Under the pieces are notes generated by a model, which was not told the DNA's origin, made no database searches, and saw only the letters and a list, made by a program, of their open reading frames with translations. A stretch of DNA of 64,000 nt from Acidobacteriota bacterium (GTDB taxonomy: Bacteria; Acidobacteriota; Blastocatellia; RBC074): the NCBI GenBank assembly GCA_016196035.1, contig JACPYM010000086.1, positions 61,729 through 125,728 of the forward strand. Direction: 5' to 3'. Positions 30,201 through 38,142 of the stretch are shown in pieces. The translations under genes were made by a program, and so were the position numbers. Position 1 is the stretch's first letter. Each line of letters opens with the position of its first letter.

Positions 30201-32604
30201 AGTTCGCGCCAGCGGGCGGGTCTAAATCCAGCCGCTTCTCGGACAGATTCACGACCGGTTCCCACGAGATTTGCGGCGTCGTGAAGGCACGGACGTTGAG
30301 GCCTCGGCTGATGACATCCATGCCTTGCACTTGTAAGGGGAATTCCGTTCCGCCCGGATTGTTGGCCGGTGCGACCGCAAAGGTTTGCAGCAAGGCCAGC
30401 CGCCGATCCCCAAACAACCCGAAGCTGACGCCGAGCAAATCCGCGTTAGTGCTCACATCCAACAACGCGAAAGTGTCTTGCTGAAAGCGCTGTGTATCGC
30501 CTTCCCAAATGGCGTCATAATCAAGCGGGCGCTGCACCACGCTGCTCGCTTTGAAGAACGGGTTGTTGCTATTAGCAGGCCCGTCTGTCGCCACTGGCCC
30601 GGCGGAAGCGCCTGCCGAGAAAGCAAAAAACGAATGCAAGACATCAGGAGTCGCCTGCGCCAAGGCGGCCTCGGTGGCGCTGGCATCCACCGGCGGCGCG
30701 GGCGGCTGAAACTGATTTTGCAGCGGAGCAAAATGGAACGAGACGGCGACCTGATCTATTTCTTCGCTCGCAGGTTCCCACTTGATTTGACTGACCAGCC
30801 ATTGCCAGATGCTCTGTCCAGGCGCCAAAGCAGCATCACGCAAGACACTGCCCTGGCCGCGAAACTGCGCCCGCAACGCGCCCAGATTCGCCGCATAAGG
30901 ATCGGGCAATGACGGCAAATAGGCATACATGCCAAAGGTCAGAAACAGAAACCCGCGCCGCACTTTGACAAAGTCATCCGCCAACTCGCCAAAGAGCACA
31001 CAGCCATTGACGGGCGTGACTTTGAACAGGGCATTGCGCAAGGCGAGTGCAATCGGTTTGGGTGCGCTCAGCACCGCCAGGTTAAGCGCCAGGTTGTCGA
31101 AGAGGATGTTGTCGTCGTAAAGCGAAACCCATTGCCCAACCTTATTCGCCGCCAACAGCAACAGCGAATTCCTGGCGCGAATCGCCAGCGCTTCGCCCGC
31201 CGCCGTGACCGGACGATCAATTTGCACATCGGCGTGACCCAGCACCGCCAACACTTCGTTGCCATTGGCAAACGTGTTGTAGAAGAACGGCGTGGCCGCC
31301 GGGTAAAGCATCTGTATGCTCGTCCCATACGGGTTCTGCGCATCTTTCCAAAGATTGAATTGTTGTGTGCAAAACCGATTGGCCGCCAGCAGATCGGTGA
31401 TCGCAATGCGCCCCGGTTCGGCCATCAGATAAGGCTGCTGCAACGCCAGCTCGCCGCCTTGCAAGCCCGTCCAAGCAGCGGTCAAACCCGGCTTGCAATG
31501 AACGACCAGCGCGCCAATGCCGGCGGCAGCAGTCGGGTTGAGAATGTCCAACGCAGCGGTGGACAAGGCCCAGGCGCTCCGGTCAATCCGGGCGCTGCCG
31601 CTGAGTGTATAAAAGGGCGATTGGCAAGCGTTGACGCTGAATTCCGGTGTCGAGCAGGCGTAAGGAATCAAGATGCGATGCAACACATTGTCATAAACGA
31701 CGGACTGTTGCTGCTCCCACCGAAAGTCTGCCTCGTGCCCATAGACTTGCCAGGAGGCCCGGCCCGCCGTGGTGAGCGCGCTGTTCGTGCCAGAGAATTG
31801 CAGCGCCAGTTGGTTGGGCAAATGCACGGTGGCAGAGCGCGCATCAAGGCCATAGGGGCTTGCCGCATCGGCATCCGTAACAGGCGGCTGGCGCAATTCC
31901 AAATTGACCTTGGCGGTCACATTGGGCGCGATGGTCAATTTGCCATTGAGCAGTTGCGGCGCGGCGCTCAGCGTCACCGTGCCGCCTTGAATCGTCAGCC
32001 CCGTGAATTGGCCCGCCGGTGCCCCAACGGTAAAAAGCTGCGCGTTGATCCAAACGCTGCCAGAGGTGAGGCGGTATGTCGTGGCCGGATCAATGGTCAG
32101 CGGCAGATGGGCGTCAATGAACCGCAGCCCGGTGCTGACCTTGAAGAGCAGTGCCGGCTCAGGCCGCCCTTGCAGATAGAGCGCCACCAATTTTTCGATG
32201 CGGAAGAAATCGAACCAGAATTGGCGTCCGTCCGCACGCAGAAACGGGCCGAGCGTGCGTTCAACCGCCGCCCCCGCCGCCCACAACGGAACCGAATCCG
32301 GCAACTGTGTGCTGCGCGCCGCCGTCTCGCGCGCGAAGACTTTATATTCAGCCGCAGCCGTGCGCTGGGCTGGCGCCAGGGTTTGTAACGCCGCGCGATC
32401 TTCAGCGGCCAACTGCGCTTCGGCAAACAAGTCCGCGCCTTCAAAGGAAAACTGGCTGCTCTTGAATTGCGCGGGTTCAGTCGGCAGCAAGGCGCGCCCG
32501 AGCAATTGTTGCAGGCTCTCGTAGTCCCGCTTCCTTTGCGCGGTGTCCGTCACGAAATGGCTCAACAGCCCCGCCAGGGTTGCGTTCAACGGTTGTGTGC
32601 TCAT
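27214..32604 (-). CDS. Giant protein of unknown function (1796 aa), first gene of a two-gene locus
   Basis: I do not recognise a family. The N-terminus MSTQPLNATLAGLLSHF has no signal peptide. The ATG at 32604 has GGAG 7 nt upstream, followed by the same TTGTTTATG context as the partner gene. Residues about 170-760 read as repeated beta-sheet sequence (for example FTGLTIQGGTVTLSA). An alpha-helical stretch follows near 1390-1470 (AFRIVNSKGIFPNIGDAVGN). The last 200 residues alternate hydrophobic and polar positions in long strands (FLRMKFGFGAQLVVGLPVVG, VSAFLLFQGHAELLAGLVSV), ending SWQEQRQIA. This could be a beta-barrel or large sheet, but nothing marks it for export. It forms an operon with the 1384-aa gene. 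No toxin, phage-tail or secretion signature was identified. Confidence 0.85.
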   Translation of the reverse strand: MSTQPLNATLAGLLSHFVTDTAQRKRDYESLQQLLGRALLPTEPAQFKSSQFSFEGADLFAEAQLAAEDRAALQTLAPAQRTAAAEYKVFARETAARSTQLPDSVPLWAAGAAVERTLGPFLRADGRQFWFDFFRIEKLVALYLQGRPEPALLFKVSTGLRFIDAHLPLTIDPATTYRLTSGSVWINAQLFTVGAPAGQFTGLTIQGGTVTLSAAPQLLNGKLTIAPNVTAKVNLELRQPPVTDADAASPYGLDARSATVHLPNQLALQFSGTNSALTTAGRASWQVYGHEADFRWEQQQSVVYDNVLHRILIPYACSTPEFSVNACQSPFYTLSGSARIDRSAWALSTAALDILNPTAAAGIGALVVHCKPGLTAAWTGLQGGELALQQPYLMAEPGRIAITDLLAANRFCTQQFNLWKDAQNPYGTSIQMLYPAATPFFYNTFANGNEVLAVLGHADVQIDRPVTAAGEALAIRARNSLLLLAANKVGQWVSLYDDNILFDNLALNLAVLSAPKPIALALRNALFKVTPVNGCVLFGELADDFVKVRRGFLFLTFGMYAYLPSLPDPYAANLGALRAQFRGQGSVLRDAALAPGQSIWQWLVSQIKWEPASEEIDQVAVSFHFAPLQNQFQPPAPPVDASATEAALAQATPDVLHSFFAFSAGASAGPVATDGPANSNNPFFKASSVVQRPLDYDAIWEGDTQRFQQDTFALLDVSTNADLLGVSFGLFGDRRLALLQTFAVAPANNPGGTEFPLQVQGMDVISRGLNVRAFTTPQISWEPVVNLSEKRLDLDPPAGANYYENDGGPTRLASLSVQFVPLAPLPLTKFILDQYNKQNIPAWSLFTLPFGLRAWSLLAKQTPAAKSPKLQLNAPKFAGGLTGGAQITMGAGQVDEPGESNRFTLGYTVQTCNVLDLNGQKTVLTQDGTMVGFSTLGQSVTEIFNNEFLLDPQKQNKFRGVPLTRIDLAGYGASIFSHWLNPNAVVAKTSQAKFDVWRGRTAHEVIQVRSLLYPWGIRVVRTITLFRATTGYVYRIDSGWRAESDGNFDFAYKVYVKNKTTKVVTVEDRPSKFEIHPGVIKRLLNVQEIKETDTIQPFATYWKKTDADTYVDVNGYEINVSDITDAKEKQNVTNPAAPNVMLQPVYFNADVLVENAVQGARGQSEEIVSGQAYKFGRVPAKGILGFVQIAPSGEPIPAAALQQLINYQLGTIGGPFDCIVNVGESGQRMRLNRFDVSNATAANNVDPVFVAAGRGSVLLPKDGSWALVKHQQGTGEVTPVPENLSVPLIRIGKLIKLGDQVVPSQNPANELLRIANPTEILRAAQSDTLNYGFLQSTDTQKALLLTPSFRQGVSKVLSKTPPLFADAFRIVNSKGIFPNIGDAVGNFGDAISLVNKGTEFVKNAALDGGKQVFELMRIDQIAAGVQEEGYKLLKQVAEFDLPSTEWKLIELGGAFKIYIEYKADKIQTPGGGTKNAVGGLNFDVDSFANDVAERWKSRMGNVGLVVDLGPIKRLMTIKGNWDAKNGAEAQYGGSDTDPDFPSPQIEFAPELQPVIEILQILQDLQGENYKGAFQRGLKLAMSNKAGTWEYKFEAAKEIPVIRFPMPDFLYNDPNAPLKLEAGLKLGAYFNAALKVPTDANQLLPTAGGYLGFYGRLSVMCVSLSIATVYAVGQANLDIGADTKTGPFLRMKFGFGAQLVVGLPVVGNVSVLYMVGVEIYADSTKLNVSAFLLFQGHAELLAGLVSVTITIEAKGTVSRANDRTDLAAQVTFGLDISIFLVIDISFSTSWQEQRQIA

Positions 32605-33461
32605 AAACAAGCTCCTAACTGGAAATGCTCAGTTGGAATTCAAGGAAGGGCACGAAGCCCGAAAGAATCCTGTCGGCAAAACAAGAACAATGGTTCGGCT
32701 AACTGTTCAGATGGGGGGAGGGAAGCCTCAACGCATACAGGGCAATTTAGCTCGCGAATGCCAGAGCTTCCGAATCACAAACCGGATAATCAGCAGTCCG
32801 TATCCATAGATGCAGTGGTGATTCAATCAACGGACGAGCTTAGGAAATGATCAATGTGAGAGTAAGGTGAGGAACGCAAAAAGTCAGGCAGCTTTTGGTT
32901 TCTAACGTTTTGTCAGCCTTCAACGGTTGAATTCAGATCAACCTGATCAAAACTGTTTTCTGCTAGTTTCTGGCAACGACAGTGCGGAAGATAGGTTGGT
33001 GTGCGTGCTTTGTCAATTTGAATGGCTTGTTCTGCGCGCCTAGCCTGCCCGGCGGTATGGCAAGCCGCATCGTCCAATCTAGCGGTGAAACCGCCATTTC
33101 CGCCACAGCTTTAGCAGCATTTCCGCCACACCGCTTTGCCAAGCGCCAGCCCTAGCCCAAACATTCCACACCGCCCCCCCGGCCGGCGACATAAGTGCAG
33201 CAAAATCAATGAAAAATGCGCCACTTGTTCTTTGTCTTTCCGGCTGCCATTCGTGGAACGCCAATTGATATTGTAAAGGGCGCAATCTGATGACGGTGAG
33301 TAAGACCAACACATACCCTCGTGTTTAGGCAGTTACACCGCGCAAAATTTTCTACTACATCAACTAAAACAAGAATTTTTGAGATGAGTCAGGCGGTCTG
33401 GTAGAACGGCAATCTGGCGGCGGAAACGCTGCCGAATTATAGAGTGCCGCATCAAGGGAGG
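32605..33461. other. 857-bp intergenic region between the giant-protein locus and the glycan cluster
   Basis: A divergent region with no convincing gene and lower GC than its flanks around 32850-33000 and 33330-33400. It must hold promoters for both directions, but no consensus pair stands out. Two adjacent small palindromes lie at 32919-32931 (TTCAAC-G-GTTGAA) and 32936-32948 (GATCA-ACC-TGATC) and could be protein-binding sites. Confidence 0.6.
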
Positions 33462-36074
33462 ATGGCCTTGGAAAGGTCAGCACGTTTGGAAATCAGAGCA
33501 GCAGCAAAATTCTTTTTTGAAGGCGCCGAAAAATTTTGGCTCAAGGGCGCGACCTACGGGACGTTTGCGCCTGGCGCAGAGAGCGACTATCCCGCGCCCG
33601 AACGTGTCGCCCAAGATTTCGCCCTGATGCGCGCGGCGGGCATCAATACGGTGCGCATTTACACCGCCCCACCGCTGTATTTGCTTGATGAAGCGGCGCG
33701 GCAGGGCTTACGCGTGATCGTTGGGCTGGCCTGGATGCAGCACGTTTGCTTTTTGGATGATCCCAAACTGGTGGCGCAAATCCGTGCGCAGATGCGCAGC
33801 GAAGTACAACGCTATGCGGCGCACCCGGCGGTGCTGGCTTTTGCCATCGGCAACGAAATTCCGCCGCAAATTGTGCGCTGGCACGGCGCGCGCAAAATCG
33901 AAGCCTTTCTCAAACAGCTTTACAACGATGTCAAAGCTGTCGCGCCGACGAAGCTGGTCACTTACGTCAACTTCCCGCCGACCGATTATCTCGATCTCGA
34001 ATTTCTCGACTTCGTTTGCTTCAACGTGTTCTTGCACGAGTCGGCAGCCTTCAATGCTTATCTGGCGAAGTTGCAAAATCTGGCGGGCAACCGCCCGCTA
34101 GTACTGACCGAACTGGGCATGGACAGTTTGCGCCACAGCCACACCGAGCAATCCGAATTTCTCGACTGGCAATTGCGCGACGCCTATCAAGGCGGCGCGG
34201 CGGGCGCGTGCGTCTTTGCCTGGACGGATGATTGGTGGCGCGGCGGCAATCAAATCACCGATTGGGCCTTCGGATTGGTAGATGCCGAGCGCCAGTTGAA
34301 ACCGGCGTATCACGTTGTCAAAGCGCGCTTGCAACAGATTCCGTTTGCGCCTGAAGCGCAACCGGCGTGGCCGAAAGTTTCGGTGGTCATTTGCGCCTAC
34401 AACGCGGCCAGCACCATCGAAGACAATCTGGATTCGCTGACCCGGCTCAACTATCCCAACTACGAAGTCGTCGTCGTCAACGACGGTTCCAAGGACGCAA
34501 CGCGGGCGATTGCCGAACGCTATCCGTTCAAACTCATCAACGTTCCGAACGGCGGCCTGAGCGCGGCCCGCAATCTAGGCTGGCGCGCGGCGACGGGCGA
34601 AATCATCGCCTACACCGACGCCGACACGCGCGTTGATCCCGATTGGCTTTCCTATCTGGTGCAGCCCTTCCTGACGACCGATGCCGTCGGCGTGGGCGGC
34701 CCGAACGTCGTGCCCGAAGATGACGGCTGGATTGCGCAATGCGTGGCGCGCAGCCCCGGCGGCCCGACGCACGTGTTGTTCAACGACACCGTGGCCGAAC
34801 ATATTCCGGGTTGCAACATGGCCTTTCGGCGCGCCGCCCTCGAAGCGATTGATGGCTTCGATCCGACCTACACCAAAGCCGGCGATGACGTAGATATTTG
34901 CTGGCGCTTGCAAGCGCAAGGCTGGCATCTCGCGTTCAGCCCGTCCGCGCTGGTCTGGCATCATCACCGCGATTCGGTGAAAGCGTACTGGAAACAGCAA
35001 GTCGGTTATGGCGAAGGCGAAAGCTTCCTCGAACAGCGCCATCAAGAGAAATTCAACGAACGCGGACAGACGCGCTGGCAGGGGCGGATTTACAGCCACT
35101 TGCCCGCCTATCGTTCGCTGTTCAAGTCGGTGATCTATCACGGACAGTGGGGCGCCGAAGCCTTCCCCTCGATTTATCAGGGCGGCGTGAACGGCTGGTC
35201 TTGCCTGCCGCAGATGGTCGAATGGCAAGCGGGCACGTTGCTGGCGTTGTTCGGCGCGTTGTTTACGCCGTGGTGTTTATTGCTTGCCGGGTTGATGTTC
35301 GGCGCGACGCTCTGGCGCTGCTTTGTCCACGCTTGGGAAACCAAGCTGGATAATGTGCGCACGGCACAAACGGGCGCGGCGCGCTGGCGGCATCGGCTGA
35401 TGATTGCTCAGCACCGGCTGTTAATAGCAATGCTGCATTACGTGCAACTCTGGGCGCGCGTGCGCGGACGCATCAAAGGCTATCTCGGTGAAAGCGGTTT
35501 GACGCCCGCCGGTCGGCGCTTGCTCGAAGACGCCAACTTGTTAGGGCCGCTGGCGACGCTGCGGCTGTTCTTCGGCCAACTCGAAACACGTTACTGGGAC
35601 ACGCATTACACGATGCTGGATGCGTTTTTGCATTCCACACGCCGTCTCGGCGAAGAAGCGCTGGCGCCCGTGCGCACCTGTGACGGCTGGCAACAAGAGT
35701 ATGACTTGCACCTGCGCGCCTGCCGCAACTATTCGCTCAAGCTGAAAGTCACCGCCGAAGATCACGGCGGCATGAAACGCCTGTTCCGCGCGCAAATCAG
35801 TTTGCCGCGCCGCTGGCGCTTTGTGGCGCTGACGCTGAGCGCCGCTTTGTTGGGTGCCTTGTGTGCGCTCTCTTTAGACGAACCGGTTTGGTTGCTGAGC
35901 GGTTTGGCAGGTGTGTTGGCATTTGCCGCCGTGTTGATCCAGGTCAGCAAGTACGGCGGCCAGTTGGTGACGCTGCTCGAAACCGTGGCCGATGAGCACA
36001 AGCTCTTTGCACTGGCTAAACAAAAGACCAGCCCTGTGCGTGAAGAAGCCGCGCCGGTGTTAGAGGAGAACTAG
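33462..36074 (+). CDS. Bifunctional-looking glycoside hydrolase (TIM barrel) / GT2 glycosyltransferase fusion
   Basis: An 870-aa fusion. Residues about 25-300 form a GH2/GH5-like TIM barrel: FWLKGATYGTFAP, AGINTVRIYTAP, FAIGNEIPP (acid/base Glu in the NE pair, about 136) and LVLTELGMDS (candidate nucleophile Glu, about 219). Residues about 305-560 are a GT2 domain: VSVVICAYNAASTIEDNLDS, VVNDGSKD, YTDADTRVDP (DxD) and a GDDVDICWRL (ED-type) acceptor motif. Two to four hydrophobic segments lie near 590-630 and 780-830, so it is membrane-anchored. SD AGGGAGG abuts the ATG at 33462, so the TTG at 33468 (6-nt spacing) may be the true start. It is first in the glycan cluster. It probably polymerises or remodels an exported glycan; substrate unknown. 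Confidence 0.85.
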   Translation: MALERSARLEIRAAAKFFFEGAEKFWLKGATYGTFAPGAESDYPAPERVAQDFALMRAAGINTVRIYTAPPLYLLDEAARQGLRVIVGLAWMQHVCFLDDPKLVAQIRAQMRSEVQRYAAHPAVLAFAIGNEIPPQIVRWHGARKIEAFLKQLYNDVKAVAPTKLVTYVNFPPTDYLDLEFLDFVCFNVFLHESAAFNAYLAKLQNLAGNRPLVLTELGMDSLRHSHTEQSEFLDWQLRDAYQGGAAGACVFAWTDDWWRGGNQITDWAFGLVDAERQLKPAYHVVKARLQQIPFAPEAQPAWPKVSVVICAYNAASTIEDNLDSLTRLNYPNYEVVVVNDGSKDATRAIAERYPFKLINVPNGGLSAARNLGWRAATGEIIAYTDADTRVDPDWLSYLVQPFLTTDAVGVGGPNVVPEDDGWIAQCVARSPGGPTHVLFNDTVAEHIPGCNMAFRRAALEAIDGFDPTYTKAGDDVDICWRLQAQGWHLAFSPSALVWHHHRDSVKAYWKQQVGYGEGESFLEQRHQEKFNERGQTRWQGRIYSHLPAYRSLFKSVIYHGQWGAEAFPSIYQGGVNGWSCLPQMVEWQAGTLLALFGALFTPWCLLLAGLMFGATLWRCFVHAWETKLDNVRTAQTGAARWRHRLMIAQHRLLIAMLHYVQLWARVRGRIKGYLGESGLTPAGRRLLEDANLLGPLATLRLFFGQLETRYWDTHYTMLDAFLHSTRRLGEEALAPVRTCDGWQQEYDLHLRACRNYSLKLKVTAEDHGGMKRLFRAQISLPRRWRFVALTLSAALLGALCALSLDEPVWLLSGLAGVLAFAAVLIQVSKYGGQLVTLLETVADEHKLFALAKQKTSPVREEAAPVLEEN

Positions 36075-36101
36075 CCGCTGTTTGCCAAACAGCCTGTCAC
36101 C

Positions 36102-37973
36102 ATGAAACGCGAACATCCAAAAGGCGTGTACCGCTGGGCGCTCGGTTATTTGCGACCATATCGCACGCGCCTGGCCCTCTTCATTTTCATCACGGTCATC
36201 GAGATCGCTTCGGGTCTGTTGTTGCCGTGGCCGATGAAATTCATCATTGACCACGCGCTGGGCAAGGAATCCATGCCAGGCTGGCTAGCAGCGCTGACCA
36301 GTTGGGCGGGCACCAATCGCGTTACCTTGCTGATGCTGGGTTGCGGCGCATATCTACTCTTTCATTATGCCAGCGAATTTATTTCGGTTGCGCACACGCA
36401 GATGCAGCAGAGCATCGGGCAGCGGCTGATTTTCGATTTGCGGCAACAACTGTTCGGCCACCTGCAAAGCCTGTCACTGCGTTATCACCTCAAACGCGGG
36501 CCGGGCGAAACCATCTATCACATCGAGAATGATTCCTATTGCGTCGAGAGCTTGACCCTGGGCGGTGTGCTGCCGCTCGTAAGTTCGTCGGTCACGCTGG
36601 CGGCCATGTTCGTCGTGCTCTTGCGCATCAACTGGCAAGTCGCGCTGCTCTCGCTGGTCGTCGTGCCGTTCCTGCTCTGGGTCAATAACTACTTTTCCAG
36701 TCGCATCGTAGACCGCTCCGAACAAGTCAAAATGATGGAAGCGGGCGTGCTCAACCTCTTCCACGAAGTTTTCACGTCCATTCGCGTCGTCAAAGCCTTT
36801 GGCCGCGAACCGCACGAACAACAGCGCTTCAAAGATCAAGGTACGCAAACGCTCGACGCACGCATCAAGCTGACGCTGCAAGAATCGCTGTATGGCGCAA
36901 TGATCAACGTCGTGACGACGGGCGGCACGGCGCTAATTCTGTTTGTCGGCAGCTATAACGTCTATCGCCAGCGTATGACCATCGGCGATTTGCTGGTGGC
37001 GCTCACTTATTTGAGTTCCGTCTTCGGCCCGCTCGTGACGCTGAGCCACACCTTCGGCAATGTGCAGGCTTCAGTGGCGAGCGCCAACCGCGTGCTGCGC
37101 ACCTTGCAAACCGAACCCGAATTGCACGACCGGCCTGACGCGGTTCCTGCCGGGCACCTGCGCGGCGCGCTCGAATTGCGCGACGTGCATTTTCAATACG
37201 ACCACGGCGCATCCGTGCTCAACGGCGTTTCGTTCACTACAGAACCGGGCCAGATGATCGCGCTGATCGGCTTGACCGGCGCAGGCAAGACAAGTCTGGT
37301 GAGTTTGATTCCGCGTTTTTATGACGTGACGAGCGGCCAAGTGCTGGTGGATGGCCGCGACGTGCGCGATTACCAACTGCGTTCGTTGCGTGAACAGGTG
37401 AGCCTGGTCTTGCAGGAGCCGGTGCTTTTCACCGGCACGATTGCGGACAACATTCGCTATGGCCGCCTCGACGCCACCGACGAAGAGGTCATCGCCGCCG
37501 CCCGCGCCGCTTACGCTTACGATTTCATCATGTGCAAGGACAACGGCTTTGAGACGCAGCTTGGTGGCGACGAAGGCATTTATCTTTCAGGCGGCGAACG
37601 CCAACGCATCTCGATTGCGCGGGCCTTTTTGAAAAACGCGCCGCTGCTGATTCTGGATGAACCGACCTCTTCGCTCGACGCGCGCGCCGAAGCGAGCGTC
37701 TTCGATTCGTTGCGCGAACTGATGGCCGAACGCACGACGCTGGTGATTGCGCACCGGCTTTCGACCGTGCGCGATGCTGACAAGATTCTGGTGCTGGATG
37801 GCGGCACCATCATCGGCGAAGGCCGCCACGAAGAGTTATTACAAACCGTCCCGTTGTATCAGGAACTTTGTGCGCGGCTGGCGATGGGCAATGCGCTGCC
37901 TGAGACGGAAACGGAAGAGGCGTGGGAATTGGGCGATGATGTACAGCAGGCTGCCAGCCTGCTGCCGCATTGA
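36102..37973 (+). CDS. ABC exporter, fused membrane and ATPase domains (MsbA-like)
   Basis: A 623-aa half-transporter. The N-terminal ABC exporter membrane domain has about six helices (residues 20-330). The ATPase domain holds Walker A GLTGAGKTS (about 389), the Q-loop LVLQEPVLFTG, signature LSGGERQRISIARA (about 495), Walker B LLILDEPTSSLDA and the H-loop VIAHRLSTV. It acts as a homodimer, probably flipping or exporting a lipid-linked glycan or small glycoside made by the neighbouring genes. It has no peptidase domain. The last residues (VQQAASLLPH) are encoded by a GTACAGCAGGCT-type palindrome (37941-37964), so the C-terminal tail is probably repeat-derived. Confidence 0.93.
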   Translation: MKREHPKGVYRWALGYLRPYRTRLALFIFITVIEIASGLLLPWPMKFIIDHALGKESMPGWLAALTSWAGTNRVTLLMLGCGAYLLFHYASEFISVAHTQMQQSIGQRLIFDLRQQLFGHLQSLSLRYHLKRGPGETIYHIENDSYCVESLTLGGVLPLVSSSVTLAAMFVVLLRINWQVALLSLVVVPFLLWVNNYFSSRIVDRSEQVKMMEAGVLNLFHEVFTSIRVVKAFGREPHEQQRFKDQGTQTLDARIKLTLQESLYGAMINVVTTGGTALILFVGSYNVYRQRMTIGDLLVALTYLSSVFGPLVTLSHTFGNVQASVASANRVLRTLQTEPELHDRPDAVPAGHLRGALELRDVHFQYDHGASVLNGVSFTTEPGQMIALIGLTGAGKTSLVSLIPRFYDVTSGQVLVDGRDVRDYQLRSLREQVSLVLQEPVLFTGTIADNIRYGRLDATDEEVIAAARAAYAYDFIMCKDNGFETQLGGDEGIYLSGGERQRISIARAFLKNAPLLILDEPTSSLDARAEASVFDSLRELMAERTTLVIAHRLSTVRDADKILVLDGGTIIGEGRHEELLQTVPLYQELCARLAMGNALPETETEEAWELGDDVQQAASLLPH

Positions 37974-38125
37974 ATGAAGAAGCAGTCGTTTTCATTGCTG
38001 CCGCATTGAATGCGCATACAACCATTCCAACGCTATCATTGGCATAGTACACAGCAGGCCGGCAGCCTGGTGTGTCTTTGATGCGTCATTGGCGCAGCGT
38101 ACAGCAGGCTGGCAGCCTGCTGTAC
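37941..38125. repeat. Three copies of a GTACAGCAGGCTG palindrome
   Basis: Copies at 37941-37964, 38047-38074 and 38099-38125. The last is a perfect 12-bp stem (GTACAGCAGGCT / AGCCTGCTGTAC) with a 3-nt loop. A 17-bp direct repeat (TGCTGCCGCATTGAATG) occurs at 37960-37976 and 37996-38012. The first copy encodes the end of the ABC exporter and its stop codon follows it directly. Confidence 0.9.
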
Positions 38126-38142
38126 ATCTGATGAAACCCTGA

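Noticed and set aside
28585..30225. A 546-codon plus-strand frame antisense to the 1796-aa giant gene
   Set aside because: Its composition (Arg/Gln/His-rich, no domain pattern) is typical of antisense shadow frames; the minus-strand frame is far longer with good ribosome-binding sites.
23036..32604. Interpretation of the giant pair as RHS/Tc toxin or phage-tail genes
   Set aside because: No YD repeats, no RHS core motif, no baseplate or sheath neighbours and no immunity-like small gene were seen.
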